Part shown: in pieces, positions 43,887 through 53,640 of the stretch
Numbering within the stretch: position 1 is the first letter of the stretch
Layout: each line of letters starts with the position of its first letter
NCBI RefSeq assembly: GCF_000745185.1
Contig: NZ_JQNJ01000001.1
Span: 2,193,501 to 2,257,500 of the forward strand
Reading direction: 5' to 3'
DNA from: Muricauda sp. MAR_2010_75
GTDB taxonomy: Bacteria > Bacteroidota > Bacteroidia > Flavobacteriales > Flavobacteriaceae
Length of the DNA: 64,000 nt
Translations under genes and position numbers: made by a program
Notes under the pieces: generated by a model
What the model was told of the DNA's origin: nothing
The model's input: only the letters and a program-made list of their open reading frames with translations
Databases searched by the model: none

Positions 43887-44897
43887 TCAATCTCTCACAT
43901 AAGTTCTAATCCTCCTAATCCTATCAGGCATTCCTGGAGAATCCAGTACAAATATGTCTGGCATATCCAAAACTAAAGTGTCCTGCTTTAGCTTAATTAT
44001 TTTCCAATGTCTCCAATATTTTGATTTTTTTATTTGGAATAAGATGTTTCTACCATCTCCAGTTTGTATCCATTTTTCTTTAAAGGGAATTCTGGAATCA
44101 CCAGCAAATATGGAATCTGATATTACCTGAAATTTTTCGAACTGGAAAATTAAACTTTCAGGTGGTGGTGGAGGAAGACCTGATTTTAATAGTTTCCAGT
44201 TCCCTCGAATTTTTGCTGTAATGTCTTTTTTCGGGAACTTTTTTAGAAGATAGTTGTTAACATTAGTATCATAAGTGGAGATGTATACAAATTCATTATC
44301 AATGGAGTCAATTAAAATTGGCTGAAGTGCATCAATTTGATTTAAAATAAGGAAGTTGTAATTTTCGAATTCTTCCAACCACCATTTCTTTGAGACATAT
44401 AACTCTGTCTTTAAATTATATTCTAACATCAATGAATCGTTTATGAATTCTAAATGGGCCTTTCCGTTGTTTCCTATAAATTGGTAGTTCTTATTTGATG
44501 GATTCCAATTAGAGCCTTTATAATGAGATGGTAGCTTCTTATAAATAAAGGTGTAGGAGTTATCGTTGTTATTGTTTTCCAAAACCAAACTATCTGAGTT
44601 GATAGTAATGATTTTAAAAGAATTGTCAATATCGTTATTAAAATATATTTGGTTTCCTTGCCTCTGATATTTACCCGAAGATAGGAAGGGAGTATCACCA
44701 ACATTGCTCCTTTGACAATTAAGATATCTTAATGTATCCTTGTCTATAGAAATAAATTGACACTCATTTAGCCTAAATGTGTCCTTGTTACTGATAGTTT
44801 GATAATAGGCTAAGACCCAGTTTCCTTCAATTTTAGATTTAGTTTGGCAAGAAAATAATAGGACGATTACAAAAACTATAAAAACTAACTTTTTCAT
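43887..44897 (-). CDS. Hypothetical lipoprotein with two lipocalin-like halves
   Basis: 336 residues with a lipoprotein signal: hydrophobic MKKLVFIVFVIVLLFSC with the lipobox Cys at residue 17. The mature part has two similar segments beginning KIEGNWVLAYYQ and KIRGNWKLLKSG, each followed by beta strands, as in lipocalin-like (DUF4923/DUF5004-type) domains of Bacteroidota. I assign no function. Lower G+C than neighbours and asparagine-rich loops. Confidence 0.8.
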   Translation of the reverse strand: MKKLVFIVFVIVLLFSCQTKSKIEGNWVLAYYQTISNKDTFRLNECQFISIDKDTLRYLNCQRSNVGDTPFLSSGKYQRQGNQIYFNNDIDNSFKIITINSDSLVLENNNNDNSYTFIYKKLPSHYKGSNWNPSNKNYQFIGNNGKAHLEFINDSLMLEYNLKTELYVSKKWWLEEFENYNFLILNQIDALQPILIDSIDNEFVYISTYDTNVNNYLLKKFPKKDITAKIRGNWKLLKSGLPPPPPESLIFQFEKFQVISDSIFAGDSRIPFKEKWIQTGDGRNILFQIKKSKYWRHWKIIKLKQDTLVLDMPDIFVLDSPGMPDRIRRIRTYVRD

Positions 44898-44949
44898 GTT
44901 GTTTAAATGAAATTCAAATAATCGTTGACCAGGTTAACAAGCTAATAAT

Positions 44950-47784
44950 CTAATGCGCTTCCAGCCAATTCTCTCCAATGCCCACTTCTACATCCAAGGG
45001 TACGGAGAGTTTATAAGCATTTTCCATTTCGGATTTAATGAGTTTTTTCATCTCTTCCAACTCGGGTTTGTAGCAATCAAAAACCAATTCATCGTGTACC
45101 TGCAACAGCATTTTGGTTTGGTACTTTCCTTCGGATAGCTTTTTATGGATATTGATCATCGCAATCTTTATGATGTCCGCTGCACTCCCTTGAATGGGCG
45201 CATTCACGGCGTTTCGTTCCGCGGCCCCCCGAACCACTTGGTTGCCTGCATTGATGTCCTTTAAGTAGCGGCGGCGGCCCAAAATGGTCTGCACATAGCC
45301 GTGGTCTCGGGCAAAATCTATCTGCTCACTGATGTAATTGCGCAATTTGGGATAGGTCTTGTAATACGTATCGATAAGTTCCTTGGCCTCAGTACGGCTC
45401 AAGTCTGTTTGGTTGCTCAACCCAAAGGCGGAAACCCCATATATAATCCCAAAATTGACGGTTTTGGCATTGCTCCGTTGCTCTCGGGTCACTTCTTCAA
45501 TAGGCACATTAAATACTTTGGATGCCGTGGAAGCGTGGATGTCCTCTCCATGTTTAAAAGCGGAAATCATGGTGTCCTCTTCACTCAAGGCCGCAATGAT
45601 GCGCAGTTCAATCTGGGAATAATCCGCAGCGAGCAAAACGTAGTTTTCATTCCGAGGGATAAACGCCTTCCGTACCTGCCGACCCCGCTCCGTTCGGATG
45701 GGGATGTTCTGCAAATTGGGATTGTTGCTGCTCAATCGGCCTGTAGCAGCTACCGTTTGCATATAGTCTGTGTGCACCCGACCCGTTTTTTCCTGTACCT
45801 CATTGGGTAGCGCATCAACGTAGGTACTTTTTAGTTTGGCCAATCCACGGTAGTCCAATACATTTTTAATGATTTCATGGTCCTTGGCCAAGTAGGAAAG
45901 TACATCCTCCGAAGTGGAATACTGCCCTGTTTTGGTCTTTTTGGGTTTGTCCACCAAATTCAATTTACCGAAAAGGATATCGCCCAACTGTTTGGGTGAG
46001 GCAATATTAAATTCCTCCCCAGCTTGCTCGTAAATTTTCTTTTCTAACGCTGCGATGTCTTTTTCCAGTGCGGTGGAGAGGTCGTTCAAATATTCTTTAT
46101 CCAAATTGATACCCTCCCGTTCCATATCGGCCAAAACACGAAGTAACGGAACTTCAATTTCTTCAAAAAGTTTGTCGGTTTTGGCTTCCTTTAGCTCGGG
46201 TCTGAACTTTTGCGCCAATTGATAGGTGACATCGGCATCCTCCACAGCATATTCCGTTTGTTTTTCCAAAGGCACCTGACGCATGTTCAACTGGTTCTTT
46301 CCTTTTTTACCGATGAGTTCTGTAATGGAAACCGGAGTGTAATTGAGATAAGTTTCCGAAAGTACGTCCATATTGTGGCGCATATCGGGGTTGATGAGGT
46401 AGTGTGCCAGCATGGTATCGAACAGCTTGCCTTTGACCTCCACGCCGTAGTTGAGCATTACTTTGATGTCGTACTTTAAGTTCTGCCCAATCTTTTCAAT
46501 GTTCTCCGCTTCAAAGAAGGGGCGCAGCTTTTCAATAAGGGGCATGGCATCGTTTTTTGTCTCTGGAAAAGGAACATAAAAGCCCTTGCCTGTTTCCCAA
46601 CTAAAAGCAATGCCGACCAATTCGGCTTCCAGAGGGTTGATCGATGTGGTTTCAGTATCAAAACAGACGGAGGTCTGATTCATTAAATTTTTCAAAAACA
46701 ATTCCATGGCCAACCCTGGCTGAACCATTTGGTAAAAATGTTCAACATCGGCGATGGTCCTACGGCCGCTTACGTCCTTGATAGTGGCCGCAGCTTCGGT
46801 AGGGTCACCTCCAAACAGGGTAAACTGCCCACTTCCGGCCACTTTGGCCTCTTGTTTGGCAGTCTCGGTGCTGGTCACTTGGGTGGTGGGTTCCACCTCG
46901 CCGGAAAATATTTTCACGAATTGTTCCCGCAATCTTCGAAACTCCAGTTCCTCAAAGATTTTCTGTACTTCTTCGGCATCGGGCGGACACATTTCGTAGT
47001 CTTCGGCATGGAATTTTACGTCGCAATCCGTCTTTATTTCGGCCAATTGGCGGGAAAGTCGACCCAGCTCGGCATTTTCTTCCACCTTTTCCTTCATTTT
47101 TCCCTTCAATTGGTCCGTGTTGCTCAACAAGCCTTCCAAGGAATCGAATTGTTCCAAGAATTTTTTGGCGGTCTTGTCCCCCACACCGGGCAATCCGGGA
47201 ATATTGTCACTGGCGTCACCCATCATTCCCAAGTAGTCGATCACCTGCTCTGGACGTTTCACCCCAAAGCGTTTTTGCACTTCGGGAATACCCCAAATTT
47301 CAATACCGTTGCCCATTCGAGCGGGTCGGTACATAAAGATATTTTCACTGACCAACTGCCCAAAATCCTTGTCGGGCGTGACCATAAAAACCTTGTAATT
47401 TTCCTTTTCAGCCTGTTTGGCAATGGTTCCGATGAGGTCATCCGCCTCGTAGCCTTCCAATTCCACAATAGGAATTTTCATAGCTTTTAAAATCTGTTGA
47501 ATGTAGGGTACGGCTATCTTGATTGCATCCGGGGTTTCATCCCGATTGGCTTTGTAGGCTTCAAAAAGTTCGGTACGTTCCACACTGCCTCCTTTGTCGA
47601 AAGCCACCGCCAAATGATCGGGTTGTTCGCGTTTGATGACATCAAAAAGGGAGTTTATGAAGCCCATAATGGCGGAAGTGTCCATCCCTTTGGAATTGAT
47701 CCGTGGATTTTTGATCAAGGCATAGTATCCACGAAAAATTAGGGCGTAGGCATCAAGGAGAAAAAGGCGTTTTTGTTCAGACAT
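44950..47784 (-). CDS. polA: DNA polymerase I
   Basis: 944 residues with all three domains. The 5'-3' exonuclease lies at about 1-290 (LLDAYALIFRGYYAL, EGYEADDLIGT, GDASDNIPGLPGVGDKTA). The 3'-5' proofreading domain lies at about 355-555, with intact DEDD motifs SVCFDTETTS, GQNLKYDIKVM and YAVEDADVTYQ. The polymerase domain follows, with motif A AADYSQIELRIIAAL, motif B RSNAKTVNFGIIYGVSAFGL and motif C LQVHDELVFD. It fills Okazaki gaps and acts in repair. It starts at ATG 47784, followed upstream by a repeat-rich intergenic stretch. Confidence 0.97.
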   Translation of the reverse strand: MSEQKRLFLLDAYALIFRGYYALIKNPRINSKGMDTSAIMGFINSLFDVIKREQPDHLAVAFDKGGSVERTELFEAYKANRDETPDAIKIAVPYIQQILKAMKIPIVELEGYEADDLIGTIAKQAEKENYKVFMVTPDKDFGQLVSENIFMYRPARMGNGIEIWGIPEVQKRFGVKRPEQVIDYLGMMGDASDNIPGLPGVGDKTAKKFLEQFDSLEGLLSNTDQLKGKMKEKVEENAELGRLSRQLAEIKTDCDVKFHAEDYEMCPPDAEEVQKIFEELEFRRLREQFVKIFSGEVEPTTQVTSTETAKQEAKVAGSGQFTLFGGDPTEAAATIKDVSGRRTIADVEHFYQMVQPGLAMELFLKNLMNQTSVCFDTETTSINPLEAELVGIAFSWETGKGFYVPFPETKNDAMPLIEKLRPFFEAENIEKIGQNLKYDIKVMLNYGVEVKGKLFDTMLAHYLINPDMRHNMDVLSETYLNYTPVSITELIGKKGKNQLNMRQVPLEKQTEYAVEDADVTYQLAQKFRPELKEAKTDKLFEEIEVPLLRVLADMEREGINLDKEYLNDLSTALEKDIAALEKKIYEQAGEEFNIASPKQLGDILFGKLNLVDKPKKTKTGQYSTSEDVLSYLAKDHEIIKNVLDYRGLAKLKSTYVDALPNEVQEKTGRVHTDYMQTVAATGRLSSNNPNLQNIPIRTERGRQVRKAFIPRNENYVLLAADYSQIELRIIAALSEEDTMISAFKHGEDIHASTASKVFNVPIEEVTREQRSNAKTVNFGIIYGVSAFGLSNQTDLSRTEAKELIDTYYKTYPKLRNYISEQIDFARDHGYVQTILGRRRYLKDINAGNQVVRGAAERNAVNAPIQGSAADIIKIAMINIHKKLSEGKYQTKMLLQVHDELVFDCYKPELEEMKKLIKSEMENAYKLSVPLDVEVGIGENWLEAH

Positions 47785-47872
47785 GTTGTTCAGTTAGCAA
47801 TTAACAATAATCAATTAACAGTTTTCAATGGGCAGGTTTTAAAAGTACGAATTGCTGCTTAAATGAGACAGA

Positions 47873-47968
47873 ATTCAAGAGTCAAGTTCAAGGGACAAGT
47901 ATCAAGCGTAAAGACCCAAGTGTCAAGTTCAAGAATCAAGAGTCAAGTTCAAGAATCAAGAGTCAAGA
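47873..47968. repeat. Degenerate CAAGTTCAAG-type tandem repeat between polA and the asparaginase-type gene
   Basis: The unit GTCAAGTTCAAGAATCAAGA is found exactly twice (47922-47941, 47942-47961) with a partial third copy and several degenerate copies from 47873. A related short string occurs near 37920-37945. It is a low-complexity intergenic repeat of slippage type. No spacers, so not CRISPR. Confidence 0.75.
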
Positions 47969-48008
47969 CACCTTGGTTCTTTAATCTAGGCGCGAAGATG
48001 TCATTGAC

Positions 48009-49001
48009 CTAACTGTAAAAACTCTTCACTTGTCGGTTCTCGTGCCCTTTTTCACTGTATTCTCGGTAGGTAAATCCCGGATGGACGCAGTATCCGCCGG
48101 TTTCTCCATTTTTGTTGATGGCCAAAAAGCCGATCTGGAAATCTTTCCGACCTTCATTTTTCTTCATGATGCGTTTTACCCCTTCTTCACAGGCTTCTTG
48201 TGGGCTTTTTCCTTGTCGCATCAGTTCCACGATCAAAAAACTACCAACAGTACGGATGACTTCCTCGCCCACACCAGTAGCGGTAGCACCGCCAACTTCA
48301 TTATCCACATACAATCCTGCGCCAATAATGGGGGAATCGCCAACTCTACCAGCCACTTTATACGCCATTCCACTGGTAGTACAGGCCCCGGAAATATCAC
48401 CATTAGCGTCAATGGCCAACATACCAATCGTATCGTGGTTTTCTATGTTGATGGTGGTCTCGTACTTTGAAGTTTTCAACCACTCTTGGTATTGTTGTCG
48501 CGTACTTTCGGTCAACAGGTCTTCTTTTTCAAAGCCCTGTTCATAGGCAAATTTTTCAGCGCCCTTGCCCGCTAGTAAGATGTGTGGTGTTTCTTCCATC
48601 ACTTTCCGGGCCACAGAAACAGGATGTACTATGTTCTGAAGGTAGACCACCGAGCCACAATTGCCGTCTTTGTCCATAATGCAGGCATCCAACGTAACAT
48701 TTCCATCACGGTCAGGTCTGCCACCTTTACCTACAGTTTCATTGGTTTCATCGGCTTCTTCCACCATAACACCTTGTTCCACGGCATCCAATGCATTACC
48801 ACCTTTGCTTAACACTTCCCAAGCCTTGCTGGTGGCATTGTGGAAGTTCCATGTACAGACCACAATGGGCTTTATGGGTTCCGTTGGAGGCACAACCGTT
48901 TCTTCAGTTTTGTTTTCGGTCTTGCAGGAGGTTAGGGCAGAGGCCGATACGATTCCAACCGTGGTTAGGCTGGAATTTTTAAGGAATTTGCGTCGCTTCA
49001 C
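48009..49001 (-). CDS. N4-(beta-N-acetylglucosaminyl)-L-asparaginase, Tat-type lipoprotein
   Basis: 330 residues of the Ntn-hydrolase glycosylasparaginase family, which cleaves the GlcNAc-Asn link of N-glycans and self-processes at a conserved Asp-Thr. Seen: MKRRKFLKNSS (Tat-type twin arginine), a hydrophobic stretch and a lipobox-like SASALTSC, so probably folded before export and lipid-anchored. The autocleavage region is NHDTIGMLAID (nucleophile Thr), with the substrate-binding GRVGDSPIIGAGLYVDN. It starts only 41 bases from the divergent cutC start. Confidence 0.92.
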   Translation of the reverse strand: MKRRKFLKNSSLTTVGIVSASALTSCKTENKTEETVVPPTEPIKPIVVCTWNFHNATSKAWEVLSKGGNALDAVEQGVMVEEADETNETVGKGGRPDRDGNVTLDACIMDKDGNCGSVVYLQNIVHPVSVARKVMEETPHILLAGKGAEKFAYEQGFEKEDLLTESTRQQYQEWLKTSKYETTINIENHDTIGMLAIDANGDISGACTTSGMAYKVAGRVGDSPIIGAGLYVDNEVGGATATGVGEEVIRTVGSFLIVELMRQGKSPQEACEEGVKRIMKKNEGRKDFQIGFLAINKNGETGGYCVHPGFTYREYSEKGHENRQVKSFYS

Positions 49002-49042
49002 GGAAAGGGATGTTTACTTTTAAGGGTGATAAATATAGCAAT

Positions 49043-49762
49043 ATGCTTGTAGAAGTTTGTGCCAATTCCCTTGAATCTGCATTAAATGCCCAGAGTGCCG
49101 GTGCCGACCGGATTGAACTTTGTTCCGAACTTGGTGTGGGGGGCATTACGCCTTCCGTGGGTTTGATAGAACTGGTGAAGGAGCGGTTGGATATTCCGGT
49201 CCATGTGCTCATCCGCCCACGTAGCGGACATTTTTACTATTCCAAAACAGAGTTTGAGGTGATGAAGGCCGATATTAAGACATGCAATGATTTGAATGTC
49301 GATGGTATTGTATCGGGAATGCTCCATAACGATTTTTCGGTTGATGTGGAACGTACCAAAGAACTTGTAAAACTGGTCAAGCCTTTGCACTTTACTTTTC
49401 ACAGGGCGTTTGATTGGGTGGAACATCCGAAAAAAGCTTTGGCCGTTCTTGAAGAAATAGGAGTGGATACCATTTTGACTTCTGGGGGTAGTGCTTCGGC
49501 GGCAGATGCCGTTGAAATTTTAAAAAATTGGCAGTCCCAGACCTCCATTGCAATCATGGCCGGTGGTGGTATCAACCCTAACAATTCAAGAGATTTCAAG
49601 GAAGCTGGGCTCCGAGCCATCCATTTATCGGGAACCACTTTTGGCAATCCTGTGGATACTGCCGGGAAAATCAGCATGAATTCAGCAAAACATTTGGTGG
49701 AGGATCAGGTGGCATTTTCCAATCTAGCTGTCTTGACATCTGTTGTTGAAGCCGTTAAATAA
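49043..49762 (+). CDS. cutC: CutC-family protein
   Basis: CutC was linked to copper homeostasis but its biochemical function is unsettled. The 239 residues start with the family pattern LVEVCANSLESALNAQSAGADRIELC, and contain VHVLIRPRSGHFYYS and FHRAFDW, all conserved in CutC TIM barrels. I prefer ATG 49043 over the in-frame ATG 49010, because family members begin directly with this strand and the longer form would nearly abut the divergent gene. Neighbours give no functional hint. Confidence 0.93.
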   Translation: MLVEVCANSLESALNAQSAGADRIELCSELGVGGITPSVGLIELVKERLDIPVHVLIRPRSGHFYYSKTEFEVMKADIKTCNDLNVDGIVSGMLHNDFSVDVERTKELVKLVKPLHFTFHRAFDWVEHPKKALAVLEEIGVDTILTSGGSASAADAVEILKNWQSQTSIAIMAGGGINPNNSRDFKEAGLRAIHLSGTTFGNPVDTAGKISMNSAKHLVEDQVAFSNLAVLTSVVEAVK

Positions 49763-49796
49763 TATTAAAAAGTCCTGCTCAATAGCATATTAGCAC

Positions 49797-49804
49797 TAAT
49801 TTTG
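49797..49804 (+). promoter_or_regulatory. Probable -7 element of the metallophosphoesterase gene
   Basis: TAATTTTG lies 13 bases before the ATG at 49817; a -33 TTTG is not obvious. Confidence 0.45.
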
Positions 49805-49816
49805 TAAAAAATTTCT

Positions 49817-51055
49817 ATGTCCCGATTTATCGTTTTGGCAATTTTGTATGTGGTGCTGGCCGTTTATGGTTTTCAAGCATTCCGCACATTGTTCAAAAGT
49901 CCATTGATGCACTGGACCTACATTGCACTTTTTTTGGGCGCCTTGATTTTTTTGACCGTTAAGGTTCTCACCTATGACCCAGGAGATGGCTTTAAAGGCA
50001 CCGCAGCTATTGCCGGGAGTATTTTTGCCGCTTTCTTTTTGTTGGCTTTGGTGTTGGGATTCTTTCTTCTATTGGAGGATATTGTACGATTGATTGGTTT
50101 TGGTTACAATAAACTGGTAGGGGTTTCCAATCCCGATGCAGGGTATTTTCCTTCCCGAAGAAGTTTTGTAAGTGGTATTGCCCTGGGTTTGGCGGCCCTG
50201 CCTTTTGGGGCTTTGCTATATGGTATGTACCGTGGAAAATACAATTATCAGGTGTTGAAATACGAGCTTGAGTTCGATGATTTGCCCGATGCCTTCCATA
50301 ACTATCAGATTACACAAATTTCTGATGTGCACAGCGGTAGTTTTGACGATTACAACAAGGTTACCTATGGGGTTGACCTTATCAATGAGCAGCAAAGTGA
50401 TGTAATTTTCTTCACAGGGGACTTGGTCAATAACAAGTCCGATGAAATGAAACCTTGGAAAGATGTCTTTTCCCGTTTGGAGGCCAAGGATGGTATATAT
50501 TCCATTTTAGGAAACCACGATTATGGGGACTATGCTTCTTGGGAAACCGAGGAGGCCAAGGCCCAAAATTTAGAAGACCTGAAGATGATACAGCGAGAGA
50601 TGGGTTTTGATTTGATGTTGAACACCAATCGCTATTTGGAAAAAGATGGACAGAAAATTGCCTTGCTAGGTGTAGAAAACTGGGGCCGTGGCGGATTTAA
50701 AAAGGCTGGGGATTTACAAAAGGCCAAAGAAGGTATCCACAAAGATGACTTTAAAATATTGCTGAGCCATGATCCCTCGCATTGGGAAGATGTGGTGTTG
50801 CACGATGATTACCATTTTCACTTGACCTTGAGTGGGCATACCCATGGAATGCAGTTTGGGGTTGAGATTCCCGGATGGATAAAATGGAGCCCTGTGAAAT
50901 GGCGCTACAAATATTGGGCGGGCATTTACAAGGAGTTAGATCAGTTCATCAATGTGAACCGTGGGTTCGGATTTATTGGTTATCCTGGGCGTTTTGGCAT
51001 CTGGCCAGAGGTTTCTGTGATTACATTGAAGAAGAAGGGATTGGACGAAGCCTAG
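49817..51055 (+). CDS. Membrane-anchored calcineurin-like metallophosphoesterase
   Basis: 412 residues. The N-terminal third has four to five membrane helices (IVLAILYVVLAVYGF to about residue 140). The C-terminal domain is a metallophosphoesterase with the full motif set: QISDVHSGSF (first Asp-x-His), FFTGDLVNN, ILGNHDYGDY and LSGHTHGMQFG. Related YaeI-type enzymes act on lipid phosphates such as UDP-diacylglucosamine. The catalytic domain probably faces the periplasm or outer side; topology is inferred. Its 3' end reappears, diverged, at 55375-55425, evidence of a past duplication. Confidence 0.93.
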   Translation: MSRFIVLAILYVVLAVYGFQAFRTLFKSPLMHWTYIALFLGALIFLTVKVLTYDPGDGFKGTAAIAGSIFAAFFLLALVLGFFLLLEDIVRLIGFGYNKLVGVSNPDAGYFPSRRSFVSGIALGLAALPFGALLYGMYRGKYNYQVLKYELEFDDLPDAFHNYQITQISDVHSGSFDDYNKVTYGVDLINEQQSDVIFFTGDLVNNKSDEMKPWKDVFSRLEAKDGIYSILGNHDYGDYASWETEEAKAQNLEDLKMIQREMGFDLMLNTNRYLEKDGQKIALLGVENWGRGGFKKAGDLQKAKEGIHKDDFKILLSHDPSHWEDVVLHDDYHFHLTLSGHTHGMQFGVEIPGWIKWSPVKWRYKYWAGIYKELDQFINVNRGFGFIGYPGRFGIWPEVSVITLKKKGLDEA

Positions 51056-51071
51056 TATATTTTGAAATAAT

Positions 51072-53471
51072 TTATCGCTTCAAAGTAAAATGGAACCGAT
51101 AGATAGTCGAATCGGAACCTGAAGTGTATTCAACACTATACCAATAATCATCCGCGGGCATAAGTTTTCCCATGTATCTTCCATCCCAAGTAGGATTTTC
51201 TGGAGTTAAAACGGCAATCAACTTTCCATATCGGTCAAATATTTTTGTGAAATACTCGCAGTCGTTCTCAGACTCCAAAAACCACTGATCATTTATCCCA
51301 TCACCATTTGGGGTAAAAAAGTTCTTGGCCCTAAAGCATAAGTTGCTATCCTCTATACAAAGCAGTTCAACATAGGGGACGGAAAAAAAGCAACTTTCAT
51401 CAATTGTTGATACCGTGAGGTCTTCGTAACCACCACCTTGTAAAGTTGTCAGTAAAATTTCACCCATACCGTTGGAAGTATGCCCATCGGTCATTACTTC
51501 ATTATTAAAGTGATATGAGATATCGTAAGGGGTATTGGGCGATAATCCCATTATTTGTATAGATCCATCCGGTATATTGCACGCACTGGGTGAGTTGACC
51601 GCTACTTGAAACTGAAAATTGGGATTATTGAGTGAGACGGTGCCAAAATTATTGGGGCAAATACCGCCAACTTCTCCAACGGAAAAGCTTTGATAACTTC
51701 CGCCGGATAGGCCGTTAAGAAAGATTTCTCCACTGGAATCGGCAATCAAATCTTCTGAAACGGATGTGGATTGGGTCTCAAAGGAAATCGTGTAAGCTTC
51801 GGCAGGAGTAAGGTTATGAATAAGAATTGCTCCATCACTTATTCCACATCCTGAAGGCTCGGTAATATCCAGTTGGGCATCCACCAGTTCAGACCCATTC
51901 AATATAATGGAGCCAAGATCATCTGAACAAGAAATTATACTTTCGGTCACCACAATATTGTCATAGGTGCCAGCGGCCAAATTCACAACTTGAATCATTC
52001 CATTTACATCCGAGAGGTAGTAATCCGATATAGTATTGCCTTGATAATCATAGGTTACCGTATAGTCCCTTTGTGGATTAAGGTCAGAAATTGTGAAGGA
52101 ACCATCATAGCTGTTGCACCCAGAGGGGTCCGTTGAGTTGTCTAGGGAATAGGTGACCTCTCCCAGGTCAAGTATCCAAACGGCTCCTCTTTCCGGGCCA
52201 TTTTCACTATCGTGATAAGCACTGACCGCAATTTTTGGGTTTTCACCACCATTTAATAATGTAATGGCACCGCCAAAATAATCGCCACCATTCAACAGAC
52301 CAGAAAAGCAATGTTCTCCGTAGCTATAAAAATAATCTTCGGAAACGGTTCCATTGTCATTTAATTCTATCATATAGAATCCACCTGTTTGGCTGGAGAA
52401 GGTAGGGTTGAAGTGACCCAGTGCACCCACCAAAATTTCTTTTCTGCCATCATTGTCAATATCATTTATACCATCTATGGATTCTCCAAAAAGTGCATTT
52501 CCGGAAATCTGATGGGAAAGTCCACCCGAGGTGTTGGAAACTTTTTGTGAAGACTTTACGGTTCCGTCCGTATTAAGATATAAAATATAGAAACTACCCG
52601 AGTTGGTCAGTTGGTCATCATCCCGGTAGGCTCCTGTGATGATATCGGTTACCCCATCACCATCATGGTCACCTATATTTAGAACAGACCCGCCAAAATA
52701 GTCTTCAAAGTCCAATGGGGGTGTAAACCCTCCTTGGGTATCGCTGATTTTTTGTGAAGTGTTTACGGTAAGGTCGGCATTCATAAAAAGAATCCACACG
52801 GCACCACGTCTTGACCCCCCATCTGCATCCCTTCTTGAACCTACTGCCAAGTCTGTTATTCCATCATTGTTTAAATCTCCAATGACCTCCATATCAGTTC
52901 CAAAAATGGCATCTCCGTTAATAAAACCATTGAATCCGCCTTGGGTATCACTGATTTTTACATGTGAGTTTACGGTACCGTCATTATTTAGACTGAGTAT
53001 CCAGACCGCACCATGCCAATATCCCCCATCACCATCATAATCTGCTCCAACGGCCAACTCAATGAGGCCATCTGAATTTAAATCACCCAAATAAGAAACC
53101 GAACCACCAAATCGGTCATCATTATCCAAGACTCCTGTGAAGTTTCCACTGGTGTCGCTAATTTTGGTGTTGTTTATGACTTGGTTGTTGGCATCTAAGA
53201 AAAGAATCCAAACTGCACCTCGATTAAAGCCACCGTCATCATCTGTGTAGGCTCCTACCGCAAGGTCGTTTGTGCCGTTTCCATCCAAATCCCCTATGTT
53301 GTCAATGGCAATTCCCCATGAATCATAATCATTCAATGTTCCTGTAAAACCACCATTGGTCTCATTGATCTTCTGATAATCACTGACATCATAGTTCTGT
53401 GAAAACCCTACATTGAATGTTAGGAGAATTAGAATTGAAACGAAGGTTTCAAAACACTGATTTTTAATCAT
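51072..53471 (-). CDS. Secreted FG-GAP repeat protein with T9SS type B C-terminal domain
   Basis: 799 residues from the ATG at 53471, which gives a good signal peptide (FVSILILLTFNVGFSQ); the frame's earlier ATG at 53579 does not. The N-terminal half has at least five FG-GAP/integrin-like repeats with calcium loops (GDLDGNGTNDLAVGAY, GDLNSDGLIELAVGAD, GDLNNDGITDLAVGSR, GDHDGDGVTDIITGAY). Three ~75-residue Cys-containing repeats follow (DPSGCNSYDGSF, EPSGCGISDGAI, SPSACNIPDGSI). The C-terminus FTPNGDGINDQW to YRFHFTLKR is the gliding-motility-associated (CHU_C, type B) sorting domain. So it is exported by T9SS and fixed at the cell surface. It belongs to the apparent inserted cassette. Confidence 0.9.
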   Translation of the reverse strand: MIKNQCFETFVSILILLTFNVGFSQNYDVSDYQKINETNGGFTGTLNDYDSWGIAIDNIGDLDGNGTNDLAVGAYTDDDGGFNRGAVWILFLDANNQVINNTKISDTSGNFTGVLDNDDRFGGSVSYLGDLNSDGLIELAVGADYDGDGGYWHGAVWILSLNNDGTVNSHVKISDTQGGFNGFINGDAIFGTDMEVIGDLNNDGITDLAVGSRRDADGGSRRGAVWILFMNADLTVNTSQKISDTQGGFTPPLDFEDYFGGSVLNIGDHDGDGVTDIITGAYRDDDQLTNSGSFYILYLNTDGTVKSSQKVSNTSGGLSHQISGNALFGESIDGINDIDNDGRKEILVGALGHFNPTFSSQTGGFYMIELNDNGTVSEDYFYSYGEHCFSGLLNGGDYFGGAITLLNGGENPKIAVSAYHDSENGPERGAVWILDLGEVTYSLDNSTDPSGCNSYDGSFTISDLNPQRDYTVTYDYQGNTISDYYLSDVNGMIQVVNLAAGTYDNIVVTESIISCSDDLGSIILNGSELVDAQLDITEPSGCGISDGAILIHNLTPAEAYTISFETQSTSVSEDLIADSSGEIFLNGLSGGSYQSFSVGEVGGICPNNFGTVSLNNPNFQFQVAVNSPSACNIPDGSIQIMGLSPNTPYDISYHFNNEVMTDGHTSNGMGEILLTTLQGGGYEDLTVSTIDESCFFSVPYVELLCIEDSNLCFRAKNFFTPNGDGINDQWFLESENDCEYFTKIFDRYGKLIAVLTPENPTWDGRYMGKLMPADDYWYSVEYTSGSDSTIYRFHFTLKR

Positions 53472-53607
53472 AAGAAAAATCCTAGTATGGCTAGGGCAAA
53501 ATAAATGCTTTTGATAAGAAAAAATAACGAATCGACTTATTTTAGACAAAATGATTTTAAATCTCCATTGAATGTACATTGAATGGGGTTGCTAAGTTTA
53601 AAAAATA

Positions 53608-53615
53608 TAATTTTG
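53608..53615 (+). promoter_or_regulatory. Probable -7 element of the FkbM gene
   Basis: TAATTTTG fits TAnnTTTG and is 26 bases before the ATG at 53641. No clear -33 element. Confidence 0.4.
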
Positions 53616-53640
53616 TCAAATTTTCGAGACGTACACGCCA

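Noticed and set aside
46729..47490. Open frame of 253 codons opposite to polA
   Set aside because: Shadow of the polA coding strand, with no domain; polA is intact and conserved throughout.
47873..47968. Possible CRISPR array
   Set aside because: The units are directly adjacent or degenerate, without unique spacers of constant length, and no cas genes are near.
49010..49042. Earlier ATG for cutC
   Set aside because: It leaves only 8 bases to the divergent gene and adds 11 residues not seen in the family; the protein pattern starts at 49043.
53472..53579. Earlier ATG of the FG-GAP protein frame
   Set aside because: It gives a 36-residue extension before the real signal peptide; the ATG at 53471 starts a standard signal sequence.
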